Shown here in pieces: positions 1 to 8,523 of a DNA stretch of 64,000 nt. Both the position numbers and the translations under genes were made by a program. Positions within the stretch are counted from its first letter, which is position 1. Each line of letters opens with the position of its first letter. Below the pieces are notes generated by a model that worked only from the letters and a program-made list of their open reading frames with translations, did no database searches and was not told the origin of the DNA. The stretch lies in NCBI RefSeq assembly GCF_001423495.1, contig NZ_LMOG01000003.1, positions 217,381 through 281,380 on the forward strand, written 5' to 3'. The DNA is from Xanthomonas sp. Leaf131. GTDB lineage: Bacteria > Pseudomonadota > Gammaproteobacteria > Xanthomonadales > Xanthomonadaceae.

Positions 1-2
1 GC

Positions 3-1892
3 CCATTGGCAGCTGCGCATCAGGCGATGCGCGAAGTGTCCGGGCCGATCATCGCCATCGCACTGGTGCTGTGCGCGGTGTTCGTGCCGATGGCGTTCCT
101 GTCGGGCGTGACCGGCCAGTTCTACAAGCAGTTCGCGGTGACCATCGCGATTTCCACGGTGATTTCGGCAGTCAACTCGCTGACCTTGTCGCCGGCGCTG
201 GCCGCCATGCTGCTCAAGCCGCATGACGCGCCGAAGGATGGCCCGTCGCGGTTGATCGATCGTTTGTTCGGCTGGTTGTTCCGTCCGTTCAATCGCTTCT
301 TCAACACCAGCTCCAACAAGTACCAGGGCGCGGTGTCGCGTGCGTTGGGCAAGCGCGGTGCGGTGTTCATGGTGTATCTGCTGTTGCTGGTGGCCACCGG
401 TTTCATGTTCAAGGTGGTGCCGGGTGGCTTCATTCCGACCCAGGACAAGCTGTATCTGATCGCCGGTACCAAACTGCCGGAAGGCGCCTCGCTGGAGCGC
501 ACCAATGAAGTGATCCGTCAGATCACCCAGATCGCGCTGCAGACCGAAGGCGTGGACCACGCGATTGCGTTCCCGGGGTTGAATCCGCTGCAGTTCACCA
601 ATACGCCCAATACCGGCACGGTGTTCCTCACCCTCAAGCCGTTTAGCCAGCGCAGCCGCACGGCCGAGCAGATCAACGCGGAGATCAACGCACGCATCAG
701 CCAGATCCAGCAGGGCTTCGCGTTTGCGTTCATGCCGCCGCCGATTCTGGGCTTGGGGCAAGGCTCGGGCTACTCGCTGTACATCCAGGACCGTGCCGGT
801 CTGGGCTATGGCCAGTTGCAGAGTGCGGTCAATGCAATGTCCGGTGCGATCTCGCAAACGCCAGGCATGCAGTTCCCGATCGGCACCTATCAGGCCAACG
901 TGCCGCAGCTCGATGCCAAGGTCGATCGCGACAAGGCCAAGGCGCAGGGCGTGCCGCTGACCAATCTGTTCGACACGCTGCAGACCTATCTGGGTTCGTC
1001 CTACATCAACGACTTCAATCGCTTCGGTCGCACCTATCAGGTGATCGCCCAGGCCGATGGACAGTTCCGCGACAGCGTCGAAGACATCGCCAACCTGCGC
1101 ACCCGCAACGATCGTGGGCAGATGGTGCCGATCGGCAGCATGGTCACGCTGGGCCAGACCTACGGCCCGGACCCGGTGATCCGCTACAACGGCTATCCGG
1201 CCGCCGATCTGATCGGTGAAGCGGACCCGCGCGTGCTCTCCTCCACACAGGCGATGCAGACGCTGGCCGGCATGGCGCCGAAGGTGTTGCCCAACGGCAT
1301 GAACATCGAATGGACCGATCTGAGCTATCAGCAGTCGATTCAAGGCAACTCGGCGTTGATCGTGTTCCCGATGGCGGTGTTGCTGGCGTTCCTGGTACTG
1401 GCCGCGCTGTACGAGAGCTGGACGCTGCCGTTGGCAGTGATCCTGATCGTGCCGATGACCTTGTTGTCTGCGCTTTTCGGCGTGTGGCTCACCGGTGGCG
1501 ACAACAACGTGTTCGTGCAGGTGGGGTTGGTGGTGCTGATGGGCCTGGCGTGCAAGAACGCGATCCTGATCGTGGAGTTTGCCCGCGAACTCGAGATGCA
1601 CGGCAAGGGTATCGTCGAAGCGGCGCTGGAAGCCTGCCGCCTGCGTCTGCGCCCGATCGTGATGACCTCCATCGCCTTCATCGCCGGCACTGTGCCGCTG
1701 GTGTTCGGCCATGGCGCCGGCGCAGAAGTGCGCTCGGTCACCGGCATCACCGTGTTCGCCGGCATGCTCGGTGTGACCTTGTTCGGCCTGTTCCTGACCC
1801 CGGTGTTCTACGTGGCCCTGCGCAAGTGGGTGACCCGTGGCGAACAACCCGCCGCACCGGCTGCCGTCTCGCATGATCCCGTCAAGGCGTAA
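3..1892 (+). CDS. RND multidrug efflux permease, HAE1/AcrB type (5' part outside window)
   Basis: Inner-membrane proton-driven pump subunit that exports drugs through a tripartite complex. About 629 residues are present of roughly 1,050 expected, so the N-terminal ~420 residues (including the TM4 aspartates) lie before base 1. The visible part opens in TM5-6 (EVSGPIIAIALVLCAVFVPM), then shows the second periplasmic porter half and the final TM bundle. The HAE1 signature GLACKNAILIVEFA contains the lysine of the proton relay (K940 in AcrB). The frame has no start of its own; an internal TTG at base 6 is not a credible start. The SDR and OprM-type genes follow directly, which suggests one efflux operon. 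The family is certain, the substrate unknown. Confidence 0.95.
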   Translation, partial: PLAAAHQAMREVSGPIIAIALVLCAVFVPMAFLSGVTGQFYKQFAVTIAISTVISAVNSLTLSPALAAMLLKPHDAPKDGPSRLIDRLFGWLFRPFNRFFNTSSNKYQGAVSRALGKRGAVFMVYLLLLVATGFMFKVVPGGFIPTQDKLYLIAGTKLPEGASLERTNEVIRQITQIALQTEGVDHAIAFPGLNPLQFTNTPNTGTVFLTLKPFSQRSRTAEQINAEINARISQIQQGFAFAFMPPPILGLGQGSGYSLYIQDRAGLGYGQLQSAVNAMSGAISQTPGMQFPIGTYQANVPQLDAKVDRDKAKAQGVPLTNLFDTLQTYLGSSYINDFNRFGRTYQVIAQADGQFRDSVEDIANLRTRNDRGQMVPIGSMVTLGQTYGPDPVIRYNGYPAADLIGEADPRVLSSTQAMQTLAGMAPKVLPNGMNIEWTDLSYQQSIQGNSALIVFPMAVLLAFLVLAALYESWTLPLAVILIVPMTLLSALFGVWLTGGDNNVFVQVGLVVLMGLACKNAILIVEFARELEMHGKGIVEAALEACRLRLRPIVMTSIAFIAGTVPLVFGHGAGAEVRSVTGITVFAGMLGVTLFGLFLTPVFYVALRKWVTRGEQPAAPAAVSHDPVKA

Positions 1893-1930
1893 GCGCCGCG
1901 GTGCATTCCTTACATTCGAAGGATTTTGAA

Positions 1931-2662
1931 ATGAGCAACAGCAAAATTGCACTGGTCACCGGTGCCACCCGCGGCATCGGTCTGGAAACCGTTCGGCAAT
2001 TGGCCCAGGCCGGCGTGCACACGCTGCTGGCCGGCCGCAAGCGCGACGATGCCGTCGCTGCCGCCCTCAAGCTGCAGGCCGAAGGCCTGCCGGTGGAAGC
2101 CATCCAGCTCGACGTCAACGACGACATCAGCATCGCTGCAGCAGTCGGCACGGTGGAGCAGCGTCACGGGCACCTGGACATCCTGATCAACAACGCCGGC
2201 ATCATGATCGACGACATGCAGCGCACGCCGTCGCAGCAGAGCCTGGAGGTGTGGAAGCGCACCTTCGACACCAATGTGTTTGCGGTGGTTGCGGTGACCA
2301 AGGCGTTTTTGCCACTGCTGCGGCGCTCGCTGGCCGGGCGCATCGTCAACGTGTCGAGCCTGCTCGGCTCGTTGACCTTGCACAGCCAAGCGGGCTCGCC
2401 GATCTATGACAGCAAATTCCCGGCCTACGACGCATCCAAGAGCGCGGTGAACAGCTGGACCGTGCATCTGGCCCATGAGCTGCGCGACACCGCCATCAAG
2501 GTCAACAGCGTGCATCCGGGCTACGTCAAAACCGATATGAACGCTGGTCACGGCGAAATCGAAGTGGAGCAGGGCGCGCACAGTAGCGTGCAGATGGCGC
2601 TACTCGACGCGCACGGCGCCACCGGCAGCTTTACGTATTTGGGAGACGTGTTGCCATGGTAA
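1931..2662 (+). CDS. short-chain dehydrogenase/reductase (SDR)
   Basis: Classical SDR oxidoreductase of 243 residues, probably cytoplasmic and NADP(H)-dependent. Seen in the sequence: cofactor motif TGATRGIG near residue 11, the NNAGI stretch, a serine in VNVSSL and the catalytic YDASK. I chose the ATG at 1931 because GAAGGA sits 8 bases before it; the frame stays open upstream to a weaker ATG at 1901. The gene lies between the RND permease and the outer-membrane factor. Its stop overlaps the next start by 7 bases, so translation is probably coupled. The substrate cannot be told. Confidence 0.9.
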   Translation: MSNSKIALVTGATRGIGLETVRQLAQAGVHTLLAGRKRDDAVAAALKLQAEGLPVEAIQLDVNDDISIAAAVGTVEQRHGHLDILINNAGIMIDDMQRTPSQQSLEVWKRTFDTNVFAVVAVTKAFLPLLRRSLAGRIVNVSSLLGSLTLHSQAGSPIYDSKFPAYDASKSAVNSWTVHLAHELRDTAIKVNSVHPGYVKTDMNAGHGEIEVEQGAHSSVQMALLDAHGATGSFTYLGDVLPW

Positions 2663-4080
2663 GGACCTTCTTGAGCGTGGCATTGGCCGCGCTGGTGCTC
2701 AGCGGTTGCGCGGTCGGTCCGGATTACCGGCCCGATCCGCCCGCCGCGGTCACGCTGCAGGGTGCGCAGGACCCGGCTTATAGCGCGCAGTCGCCGGTCG
2801 GCAACTGGTGGTCGCAGTTCGACGACCCGGTGCTGGAGCAACTGGTGCGCGATGGCCTATTCGCCAACCACGATCTGCGCATCGCCGTCTCGCGCGTCAA
2901 GCAGGCGCGTGCGGTGTTCGTCGAACGTCGCCTGGACCAGGCCCCGCATATCACTGCGCAGGGCAGCTTCGACCGGCGCGAACAACAGCAGGTGATCGCC
3001 GGCAATCAGCGCTTCCTCACCGAACAGACCACCCTGGGTCTGGATGCGGCCTGGGAACTGGATCTGTTCGGCCGTCAGCGGCGCGCATCGGAAGCGGCAC
3101 GTGCCGATCTGGAAGCCGAGCAGGCCGGCCTGCTCGACGTGCAGGTCACGGTTGCCGCCGAAATTGCCCGCAACTATTTCGAGTTGCGCGGCACGCAGAA
3201 GCAGCTGGATGTTTCCAAGCGCACGCTCACCAACCTGCACGACACCCAGAAACTGACGCAGACGCGTTGGGACCTGGGTGCCGGCAGCGAGCTGGAAGTG
3301 CAGAGCAGCCTGGCGCGGCTGAAGGCGATCGAGGCGGATATTCCATTGCTGGAAACCGCCGAGGCGCAATACCGCCATCGTCTGGCCGTGTTGCTCGGTC
3401 AGACCCCGGACGCGCTGGACGCCACCCTGGTGCCACGCACCACGCCCGCGTTCGCCCGTGCGTTGCCGCTGGGCGATACCGCCGGGCTGCTGCGTCAGCG
3501 CCCGGATGTGCGTAGCGCCGAGCGTCGCCTGGCGGCGGCCACCGCGCAGGTCGGTGTTGCCACCGCCGATCTGTTCCCGCGCATCAGCGTGAGCGGCTTT
3601 GTCGGCTTCCTGTCCGGCGATGCGGCCAGGCTGACCGAGGGCAGCGGCAAGGCCTGGTCGATCACCCCGTCGATCAGTTGGGCGGCATTCGACTTCGGCA
3701 CCGTGCGTGCACGCTTGCGTGCCAGCAAGGCGCAGGCCGAAGGCGCGTTGGCGCAATACCAGCAAGCCGTGCTGTTGGCGCTGGAAGATACAGAGAACGC
3801 ACTGATCGGCTACGGCCGCCAGCAGGCACGTCTGGCGATCGTGGTGGAGCAGGCCAATGCCGCACGGCGTGCCGAACAGCTGGCGCAGATCCGCTACCGC
3901 GAGGGCTCGGAAGACTTCCTCACGCTGCTGGATGCACAACGCACCCAGCTGGCCGCCGACGATGCATTGGCGCAGGCCGAGGCCGCAGTGAATGTCGGTG
4001 TGGTCGGCGTGTACAAGGCGCTGGGCGGTTGGAAGCAGGGCGAAGCGCCTGCTGCACCGGTCGCTGTGATCAATCGTTGA
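2656..4080 (+). CDS. RND efflux outer-membrane lipoprotein, NodT/OprM family
   Basis: Outer-membrane channel of a tripartite efflux system, 474 residues, normal for the family. It begins with a lipoprotein signal peptide whose lipobox LVLSGC puts the acylated cysteine at residue 18, followed by the typical AVGPDYRPD. Two OEP repeats of long amphipathic helices follow; the phrase LRQRPDVRSAERRLAAA is characteristic of OprM-type proteins. The start overlaps the SDR stop. With the upstream permease it forms the exit duct; the membrane-fusion protein is presumably encoded before the window. Confidence 0.95.
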   Translation: MVRTFLSVALAALVLSGCAVGPDYRPDPPAAVTLQGAQDPAYSAQSPVGNWWSQFDDPVLEQLVRDGLFANHDLRIAVSRVKQARAVFVERRLDQAPHITAQGSFDRREQQQVIAGNQRFLTEQTTLGLDAAWELDLFGRQRRASEAARADLEAEQAGLLDVQVTVAAEIARNYFELRGTQKQLDVSKRTLTNLHDTQKLTQTRWDLGAGSELEVQSSLARLKAIEADIPLLETAEAQYRHRLAVLLGQTPDALDATLVPRTTPAFARALPLGDTAGLLRQRPDVRSAERRLAAATAQVGVATADLFPRISVSGFVGFLSGDAARLTEGSGKAWSITPSISWAAFDFGTVRARLRASKAQAEGALAQYQQAVLLALEDTENALIGYGRQQARLAIVVEQANAARRAEQLAQIRYREGSEDFLTLLDAQRTQLAADDALAQAEAAVNVGVVGVYKALGGWKQGEAPAAPVAVINR

Positions 4081-4089
4081 AGCAAGCAT

Positions 4090-4115
4090 GCGGGGCGGCC
4101 GAAGTGTCGCCCCGC
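4090..4115. terminator. GC-rich hairpin between convergent genes
   Basis: Perfect 8-base arms GCGGGGCG / CGCCCCGC with a 10-base loop lie between the stops of the outer-membrane factor (+) and the diguanylate cyclase (-). Neither strand has a U-tract, so this is a stem rather than a proven intrinsic terminator. Confidence 0.4.
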
Positions 4116-4125
4116 AGATGCTGGA

Positions 4126-5214
4126 TCAGTCGGCAACCCGCACGCTGTCGCGGCCGCCGTTCTTGGCCAGATACAGCGCGGCATCGGCGCGCGAAAACCA
4201 GTCCTGCCAATGCGTTTCGCCATCGTGGCGGGCCGCACCCAGCGATACCGTGATCCGTCCACCCGGACCACGCAATCCATTGCGGATCACCTTGCGCAAG
4301 CGTTCGGTCGCCGCTTCCAGTTCCTGCAGCGAGCCAGCGCGCAACAACACCACGAATTCTTCGCCACCGAAGCGGAACACCTGATGCGGATCGCGCACCT
4401 CGAAACGCAGGATGGTGGCCAGATCCGACAGCGCGGCATCGCCTGCGGCATGCCCGTACAGGTCGTTGACCTCCTTGAAATGATCCAGATCCAGGATGAT
4501 CAGGCTGTTGAGCCGATCCTGCGGTTGCCGCTGATCGATCTGGTGGGTGAGCGCGCGTTCGAGCATGCGTCGATTGGGCAAGCCGGTCAGCGCATCCAGC
4601 GAGGCCAGCTCTTCCAGATGCACGCGGTCGTCCTGCATGCGCAGCGAAAACGCATAGCCCACGGTCAGCGTCACCAGCGTCACCACGATCGTCGACACGC
4701 CCTGACCGGGGCTGACGATCAAGCCGGGCAACAACAACAAGGCTGCCAATAGCGGCAGGCTCAGCAACACCGCACGTTGCGGACCGCAGAGAAAATAATT
4801 GGTCGCCAACACCGGAAACAGCCAGGGCAGGGCGCCATCGCCGCCGGTCCAGCACGCCACCAGACAGCCGCTCACATTGATCGAGGCCAGCCACACCCCA
4901 CCCACACCGGTGCGGTCGGCACTGCGCATCTGCCAGCCGCGCCATACCGCACCCACACCGAGCAATGCGGTGATCAGGCAGGCGACGACCTGACCGGTCA
5001 TGGCCAGGTAAACCGCATAGAGGCAAAGCAACAGCGCGGTGATTGGCCCAAGCATCTTGACGATGCCGAGGCGGAAATCCCGCCGCAGGTGGAGGATCAC
5101 AGGGAAGGTTCTATAGGAGTCGGCATCATTATCGGCTGCGCCCTGCGAAAGTTGAGCGTGCAGTGCCGCTGCATCGGGTAAGAAAATGAAGCGTTGCGGT
5201 GCAAGGCTTCGCAC
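4126..5214 (-). CDS. membrane-anchored diguanylate cyclase (GGDEF)
   Basis: Makes c-di-GMP from two GTP. About 362 residues: an N-terminal half with five to six hydrophobic helices (roughly residues 54-180) and a C-terminal GGDEF domain with the active loop FRFGGEEFVVLL near residue 285. The allosteric I-site, expected as RxxD ending 5 residues before the GG pair, reads RDPH here, so the aspartate is replaced by histidine. The start is uncertain: the frame opens at 5214, but a methionine at 5055 just before the first membrane helix is also possible. It converges on the efflux operon. Confidence 0.9.
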   Translation of the reverse strand: MRSLAPQRFIFLPDAAALHAQLSQGAADNDADSYRTFPVILHLRRDFRLGIVKMLGPITALLLCLYAVYLAMTGQVVACLITALLGVGAVWRGWQMRSADRTGVGGVWLASINVSGCLVACWTGGDGALPWLFPVLATNYFLCGPQRAVLLSLPLLAALLLLPGLIVSPGQGVSTIVVTLVTLTVGYAFSLRMQDDRVHLEELASLDALTGLPNRRMLERALTHQIDQRQPQDRLNSLIILDLDHFKEVNDLYGHAAGDAALSDLATILRFEVRDPHQVFRFGGEEFVVLLRAGSLQELEAATERLRKVIRNGLRGPGGRITVSLGAARHDGETHWQDWFSRADAALYLAKNGGRDSVRVAD

Positions 5215-5265
5215 CTTATTGACGGCGATGCCGTAACCGTATCGTCTTTACCGTTGGAGTCTGCC

Positions 5266-5499
5266 ATGCCTACCCGCGAAGAACTCGACACGCGCCTGGA
5301 TGCGTTGCAAGACGAACTGCCGCAGCTAGCGGTTGATGAAGAGGCGGATTTCGACTATCTGGATTTCCAGGCACGCGCCGAAGCCTTGCTGCGCAGCGTC
5401 GCGCTCGAAGATGCCGCCTATGTGCGGACCCGCGTCGATGGCATGCTGGCCGGTGCCGGGCTGATCCCAACCGATGAGGAAGGGCCTGCCTGTGAGTGA
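5266..5499 (+). CDS. small acidic conserved-type protein
   Basis: 77 residues, strongly acidic (DEEADFDYLDFQ in the middle) and predicted helical and cytoplasmic, with no signal peptide or recognisable domain. The ATG at 5266 is preceded by TTGGAGT, a usable ribosome binding site; the longer frame from 5194 has none. It is divergent from the diguanylate cyclase at 4126-5214, 51 bases away. I do not recognise a function. Confidence 0.65.
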   Translation: MPTREELDTRLDALQDELPQLAVDEEADFDYLDFQARAEALLRSVALEDAAYVRTRVDGMLAGAGLIPTDEEGPACE

Positions 5500-5642
5500 T
5501 GCAGTGTTGCGGTGGGGCAGCGTGCCGCTGGCGGATCGCTGACGCTCAGGCGCGCTGCCGACCGACACCCGTCAGCGCCGCGCCTTGGAAGCGTACGTGC
5601 GCAACGCCAGCTGGCATGCGCCGACACTCCCTAGGCTTACGT

Positions 5643-7358
5643 CTAGATCCCGTCAGCAGGCGTTCCCGCATTGATCACCTGATTACGTCCAGCCTGTTTG
5701 GCGCGATACAGCGCTTCGTCGGCCCGGCGCAGCAGCTGCGCGGCATTGCCGGCGTGTTCGGGGAAGCTTGCCGCACCGAACGATGCGGTGACCTTGGGCA
5801 GCGACACGCCATCGGACATCACCTGCAGCGCCTCGATGCCCGCGCGCAGTTTTTCGGCCATCCTGCTGGCGGTGGACAGATCCACTTCCGGCAGGATGAT
5901 GGTCAATTCTTCGCCACCGTAGCGGCAGCAGATGTCTTCTCCGCGCATCTGCGTCAACAGGAACTCGCCGATCGCCGCCAGCACGCGATCGCCGCCGCCG
6001 TGCCCATGCAGATCGTTGAACTGTTTGAAGTGGTCCACGTCCAGCATCAACACCGACAACGGCAGCGTGCGACGCGTGCAGCGCGCCAGTTCGTGGTTGA
6101 GTGCTTCTTCCAGATAGCGGCGGTTGTACAGGCCGGTCAGCGGGTCGCGGATGGATTGCTGACGCAGCGTCTCGCGTAAACGCAGGTTGTGCAGCGCCAG
6201 CGACAGTTGTTCGGCGGCTGCCTCGGCCACGGTCAACGAGGTCAGCTCGCGCGGGTCGTCGCTGCGCAGCGCCAGCATTCCCAGCTGCGTGCCCTGCGCC
6301 GACAACGGAATGCACACCGTGCTCGCATGCGCCGGAAGATTGGCGCCGGCGTGTTGGCAGACCATGCCCTGACTGATGTCTTCCACCACATGGGTGCGAT
6401 CGCGGCGCAGCGCCCAACAGTCGTGCGGCGCAATGCTGGCGCTGTCGTCATCGGCCATCGTGCCCCAGGCCACGACCTGCTCGGCGCGATCGCGCGAGGC
6501 GCGCAGCAGATAGACCGCGCCAGAGGCACCCGGGATCAACGGTGCGATCGTCCGCGCAGTGATTTCCAGTGCTTCTTCGGCATCGCGACAGTTCTGCAGC
6601 AGCCCCGAATAGCGCGACAGCGCTTCCAGCCCGGCAGAGGTGCGTTCGAGCGTGGCGAACGACTCCACCAGCCGCTCGCTGGTGCTGCTGGCCTCGTCTT
6701 CGGCACGGATGCGCCGTTCCAGCTCGCGCGACAGCAAGCGGTAGGCCAGCAGCATCACCAGCAGCCCGCTGATGATGCCGATCACCGTGACGCGCAGCAC
6801 CCATTGCGCGCTGGTCTGATTGGCGTCGGTGCGCGTCACCAGCTGGCGGCGTTCCAGCTCGGCCATGGTCTGTACCTGGCGACGGAGCGTGGAGGAGGTT
6901 TGAAACACCCCGCGCGCAATCGATGCACGTGCACCATCCAGGCCGTTTGCGCGGTAGCTGTGCAGCAAGTCGTTGATCTGCACCAGGCGCGTGTCCATCA
7001 ACCGTCGCAGCACCACAACATTGCGCTCCTGCGCCGCGTTGTCCTGTACCAGCGCTTCCAGACGCACGATGCGCTCGGGCAGGCGCCCGATCGCATCGGC
7101 GTACACGCCCAGAAACGCCTCGTTATCGGTCAGCACATAGCCGCGCACCGACGATTCCGCCGACAACATGCCGGCCTGGATTTCATCGATGCTGGCGATT
7201 ACTTCCTGCGTATGCGTCACCCACCCGGCATCGGAGAGCGAGCGCTGCGTGGTGAGATACCCGCCCACGCCGATCAGCACGAAGATCACCCCACCGAGCA
7301 GTAAAGCCCCGGCGGCATGGCGTTTTGCTTTTTTGGTCAACACCGTGTTCCCCAACAC
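5643..7358 (-). CDS. diguanylate cyclase with CHASE3, GAF and GGDEF domains
   Basis: 571-residue sensor cyclase. Order: an N-terminal TM helix (residues ~15-37), a periplasmic CHASE3 domain (typical GMLSAESSVRGYVL near residue 60), a second TM helix (~190-210), a coiled linker, a GAF domain (~245-390) and a GGDEF domain. The active loop is RYGGEEL instead of GGEEF/GGDEF, while the inhibitory I-site RGED is intact at the right spacing. Family knowledge says the final F of GG[DE]EF is sometimes replaced without loss of activity, so activity is plausible but not assured. The ligand of the CHASE3/GAF domains is unknown. Confidence 0.93.
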   Translation of the reverse strand: MLGNTVLTKKAKRHAAGALLLGGVIFVLIGVGGYLTTQRSLSDAGWVTHTQEVIASIDEIQAGMLSAESSVRGYVLTDNEAFLGVYADAIGRLPERIVRLEALVQDNAAQERNVVVLRRLMDTRLVQINDLLHSYRANGLDGARASIARGVFQTSSTLRRQVQTMAELERRQLVTRTDANQTSAQWVLRVTVIGIISGLLVMLLAYRLLSRELERRIRAEDEASSTSERLVESFATLERTSAGLEALSRYSGLLQNCRDAEEALEITARTIAPLIPGASGAVYLLRASRDRAEQVVAWGTMADDDSASIAPHDCWALRRDRTHVVEDISQGMVCQHAGANLPAHASTVCIPLSAQGTQLGMLALRSDDPRELTSLTVAEAAAEQLSLALHNLRLRETLRQQSIRDPLTGLYNRRYLEEALNHELARCTRRTLPLSVLMLDVDHFKQFNDLHGHGGGDRVLAAIGEFLLTQMRGEDICCRYGGEELTIILPEVDLSTASRMAEKLRAGIEALQVMSDGVSLPKVTASFGAASFPEHAGNAAQLLRRADEALYRAKQAGRNQVINAGTPADGI

Positions 7359-7679
7359 TGTTTGTCTGGTAGAGGTCGATGCAAGGCGCGTGCCTACGCT
7401 TCACCTCGTTTGGCCGTTCGTTCAGAAGACCGCTGCAGACAGTGGGGCAGGTGCCGAGAACGGTGCGTGGACAGCGTGCAGCGGGTGACCGCCACAAACA
7501 CGCATTGATCACGCGCCGGATGCTGCCGATCAGGTGTGGCGACGCCCGGCGCTGCATCTTTGGCACTGGTACCGCTGCGCTGTGATGCACACCGGGCACG
7601 CCTGCCAGCATTCATCAGGCTGGCACGAGGTTTGCTTCCGCTGCATTACGACACTGGGGTGTCTCCAAAGGAACGTGAC
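7359..7679. other. intergenic region with nothing recognised
   Basis: 321 bases between the start of the CHASE3 cyclase and a small possible ORF. Short overlapping frames exist on both strands but none has a good start context or a protein-like composition. It presumably holds the cyclase promoter; I cannot point to it. Confidence 0.5.
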
Positions 7680-7850
7680 ATGGAAGAGCCCAACAAGAGC
7701 GCCCTGGTGCTGCTGCAGCACGAAGCCACCGAATTGCTCGTGCTATTCGACCGACTGCGCGGCGACGCCTTGCTCGCAGAGCCGAACACGCCACAGGTCG
7801 CGCTCGCATCGACCAGGCCGGCCGAGCAGGCAAGCCACGTCACTATCTGA
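7680..7850 (+). CDS. possible small protein, 56 residues
   Basis: The ATG at 7680 is preceded by AAAGGA at good distance and the first 35 residues form a plausible amphipathic helix (LVLLQHEATELLVLFDRL). The C-terminal 20 residues look like random sequence and the frame stops early, so it may be a decayed remnant of a longer protein. No family is recognised. Confidence 0.3.
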   Translation: MEEPNKSALVLLQHEATELLVLFDRLRGDALLAEPNTPQVALASTRPAEQASHVTI

Positions 7851-7925
7851 CGCAATACGCAGCGTGGACAGCCGCGCTGCATCGGCTGGGCGATTGGTCG
7901 ATCCCACGATTGTGCATTGCCCATG

Positions 7926-7966
7926 AAAAAGGCCGGAAACCCTCAGCTGCAAGGATTCCCGGCCTT
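7926..7966 (-). terminator. rho-independent terminator of ssrA
   Basis: Read on the minus strand, an AAGGCCGG..AA stem pairs with TTTCCGGCCTT and runs into TTTTT. It starts 27 bases beyond the CCA end of the tmRNA, in the right place and orientation. Confidence 0.85.
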
Positions 7967-7992
7967 AGTCGGTCGTCTTAGGACCGTTGTTT

Positions 7993-8388
7993 GGTGGAGG
8001 TGGGCGGAATCGAACCGCCGTCCGGAAGCACTCCATCCCCAGCACTACATGCTTAGCCCTCCGTTAGATCTCATTTCCAGGCAGCACGGTTGGCAAAGCG
8101 CACCTGGAAACCAGCCTGCTTTATCTAACCGGTAGCTGACAGGCAGCCACTACCGATGGTTCCGTGATAATGACCCTACATCTACGAGCACGGGCACAAG
8201 TAGGTTCGGGGGTTCGCCTTAGGCGGCTGTAGAACTAAAACTAAAGCCAGTTAAGCGGCGATAGCGTAGTCCGAACCGTAGTTGTCATCGTTGGCAACTA
8301 AAAGTTTGCTGCTGGATTAACGAGGAAAGCTGCCCCCTCGGCATGCGCCAAGCGACTTCGCGACCCCCGTCGAAACCAGTGCACCCCC
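7993..8388 (-). ncRNA. ssrA: tmRNA (10Sa RNA)
   Basis: Rescues stalled ribosomes by acting as tRNA-Ala and then as mRNA for a degradation tag. The 5' end GGGGGTG pairs with CACCTCC at the 3' end, giving a 7-bp acceptor stem with the G3-U70 pair that marks alanine identity; ACCA is encoded. The T-arm GGCGGTTCGATTCCGCC is clear. The reading frame at 8295 down to 8251 encodes the tag ANDDNYGSDYAIAA followed by TAA. The length is about 396 nt. Its protein partner smpB lies 2.7 kb away. Confidence 0.97.
8251..8295 (-). other. tmRNA tag reading frame (ANDDNYGSDYAIAA)
   Basis: Fourteen sense codons plus TAA, starting with the GCC resume codon. The tag ends in the hydrophobic IAA tail recognised by ClpXP-type proteases; from memory other Xanthomonas tags read GSDFAIAA, so Tyr for Phe would be a small variation. 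Confidence 0.9.
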
Positions 8389-8418
8389 GGGGAAAGCATC
8401 AAAACGCTGACCTGCCCA

Positions 8419-8446
8419 GTGTAGGGATCGGCGCGCCCTGTCACAA
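8419..8446 (-). promoter_or_regulatory. putative sigma-70 promoter of ssrA
   Basis: On the minus strand TTGTGA (-35) and TACACT (-10) are separated by exactly 17 bases, each matching 4 of 6 consensus positions. The -10 lies 30 bases before the mature tmRNA 5' end, leaving a short leader that RNase P would remove. Confidence 0.6.
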
Positions 8447-8523
8447 GTGGTGAGATACGCAGCGCTTACAGTGGCTTCAGTCCTGTACCGGACCGAACAA
8501 TCTGCAAACGAAGGAGCGAAGCG

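Noticed and set aside
7680..7850. Resemblance of the small ORF to the N-terminus of hemerythrin-like proteins
   Set aside because: The spacing between the His and the LF pair does not fit and no second half is present in any frame.
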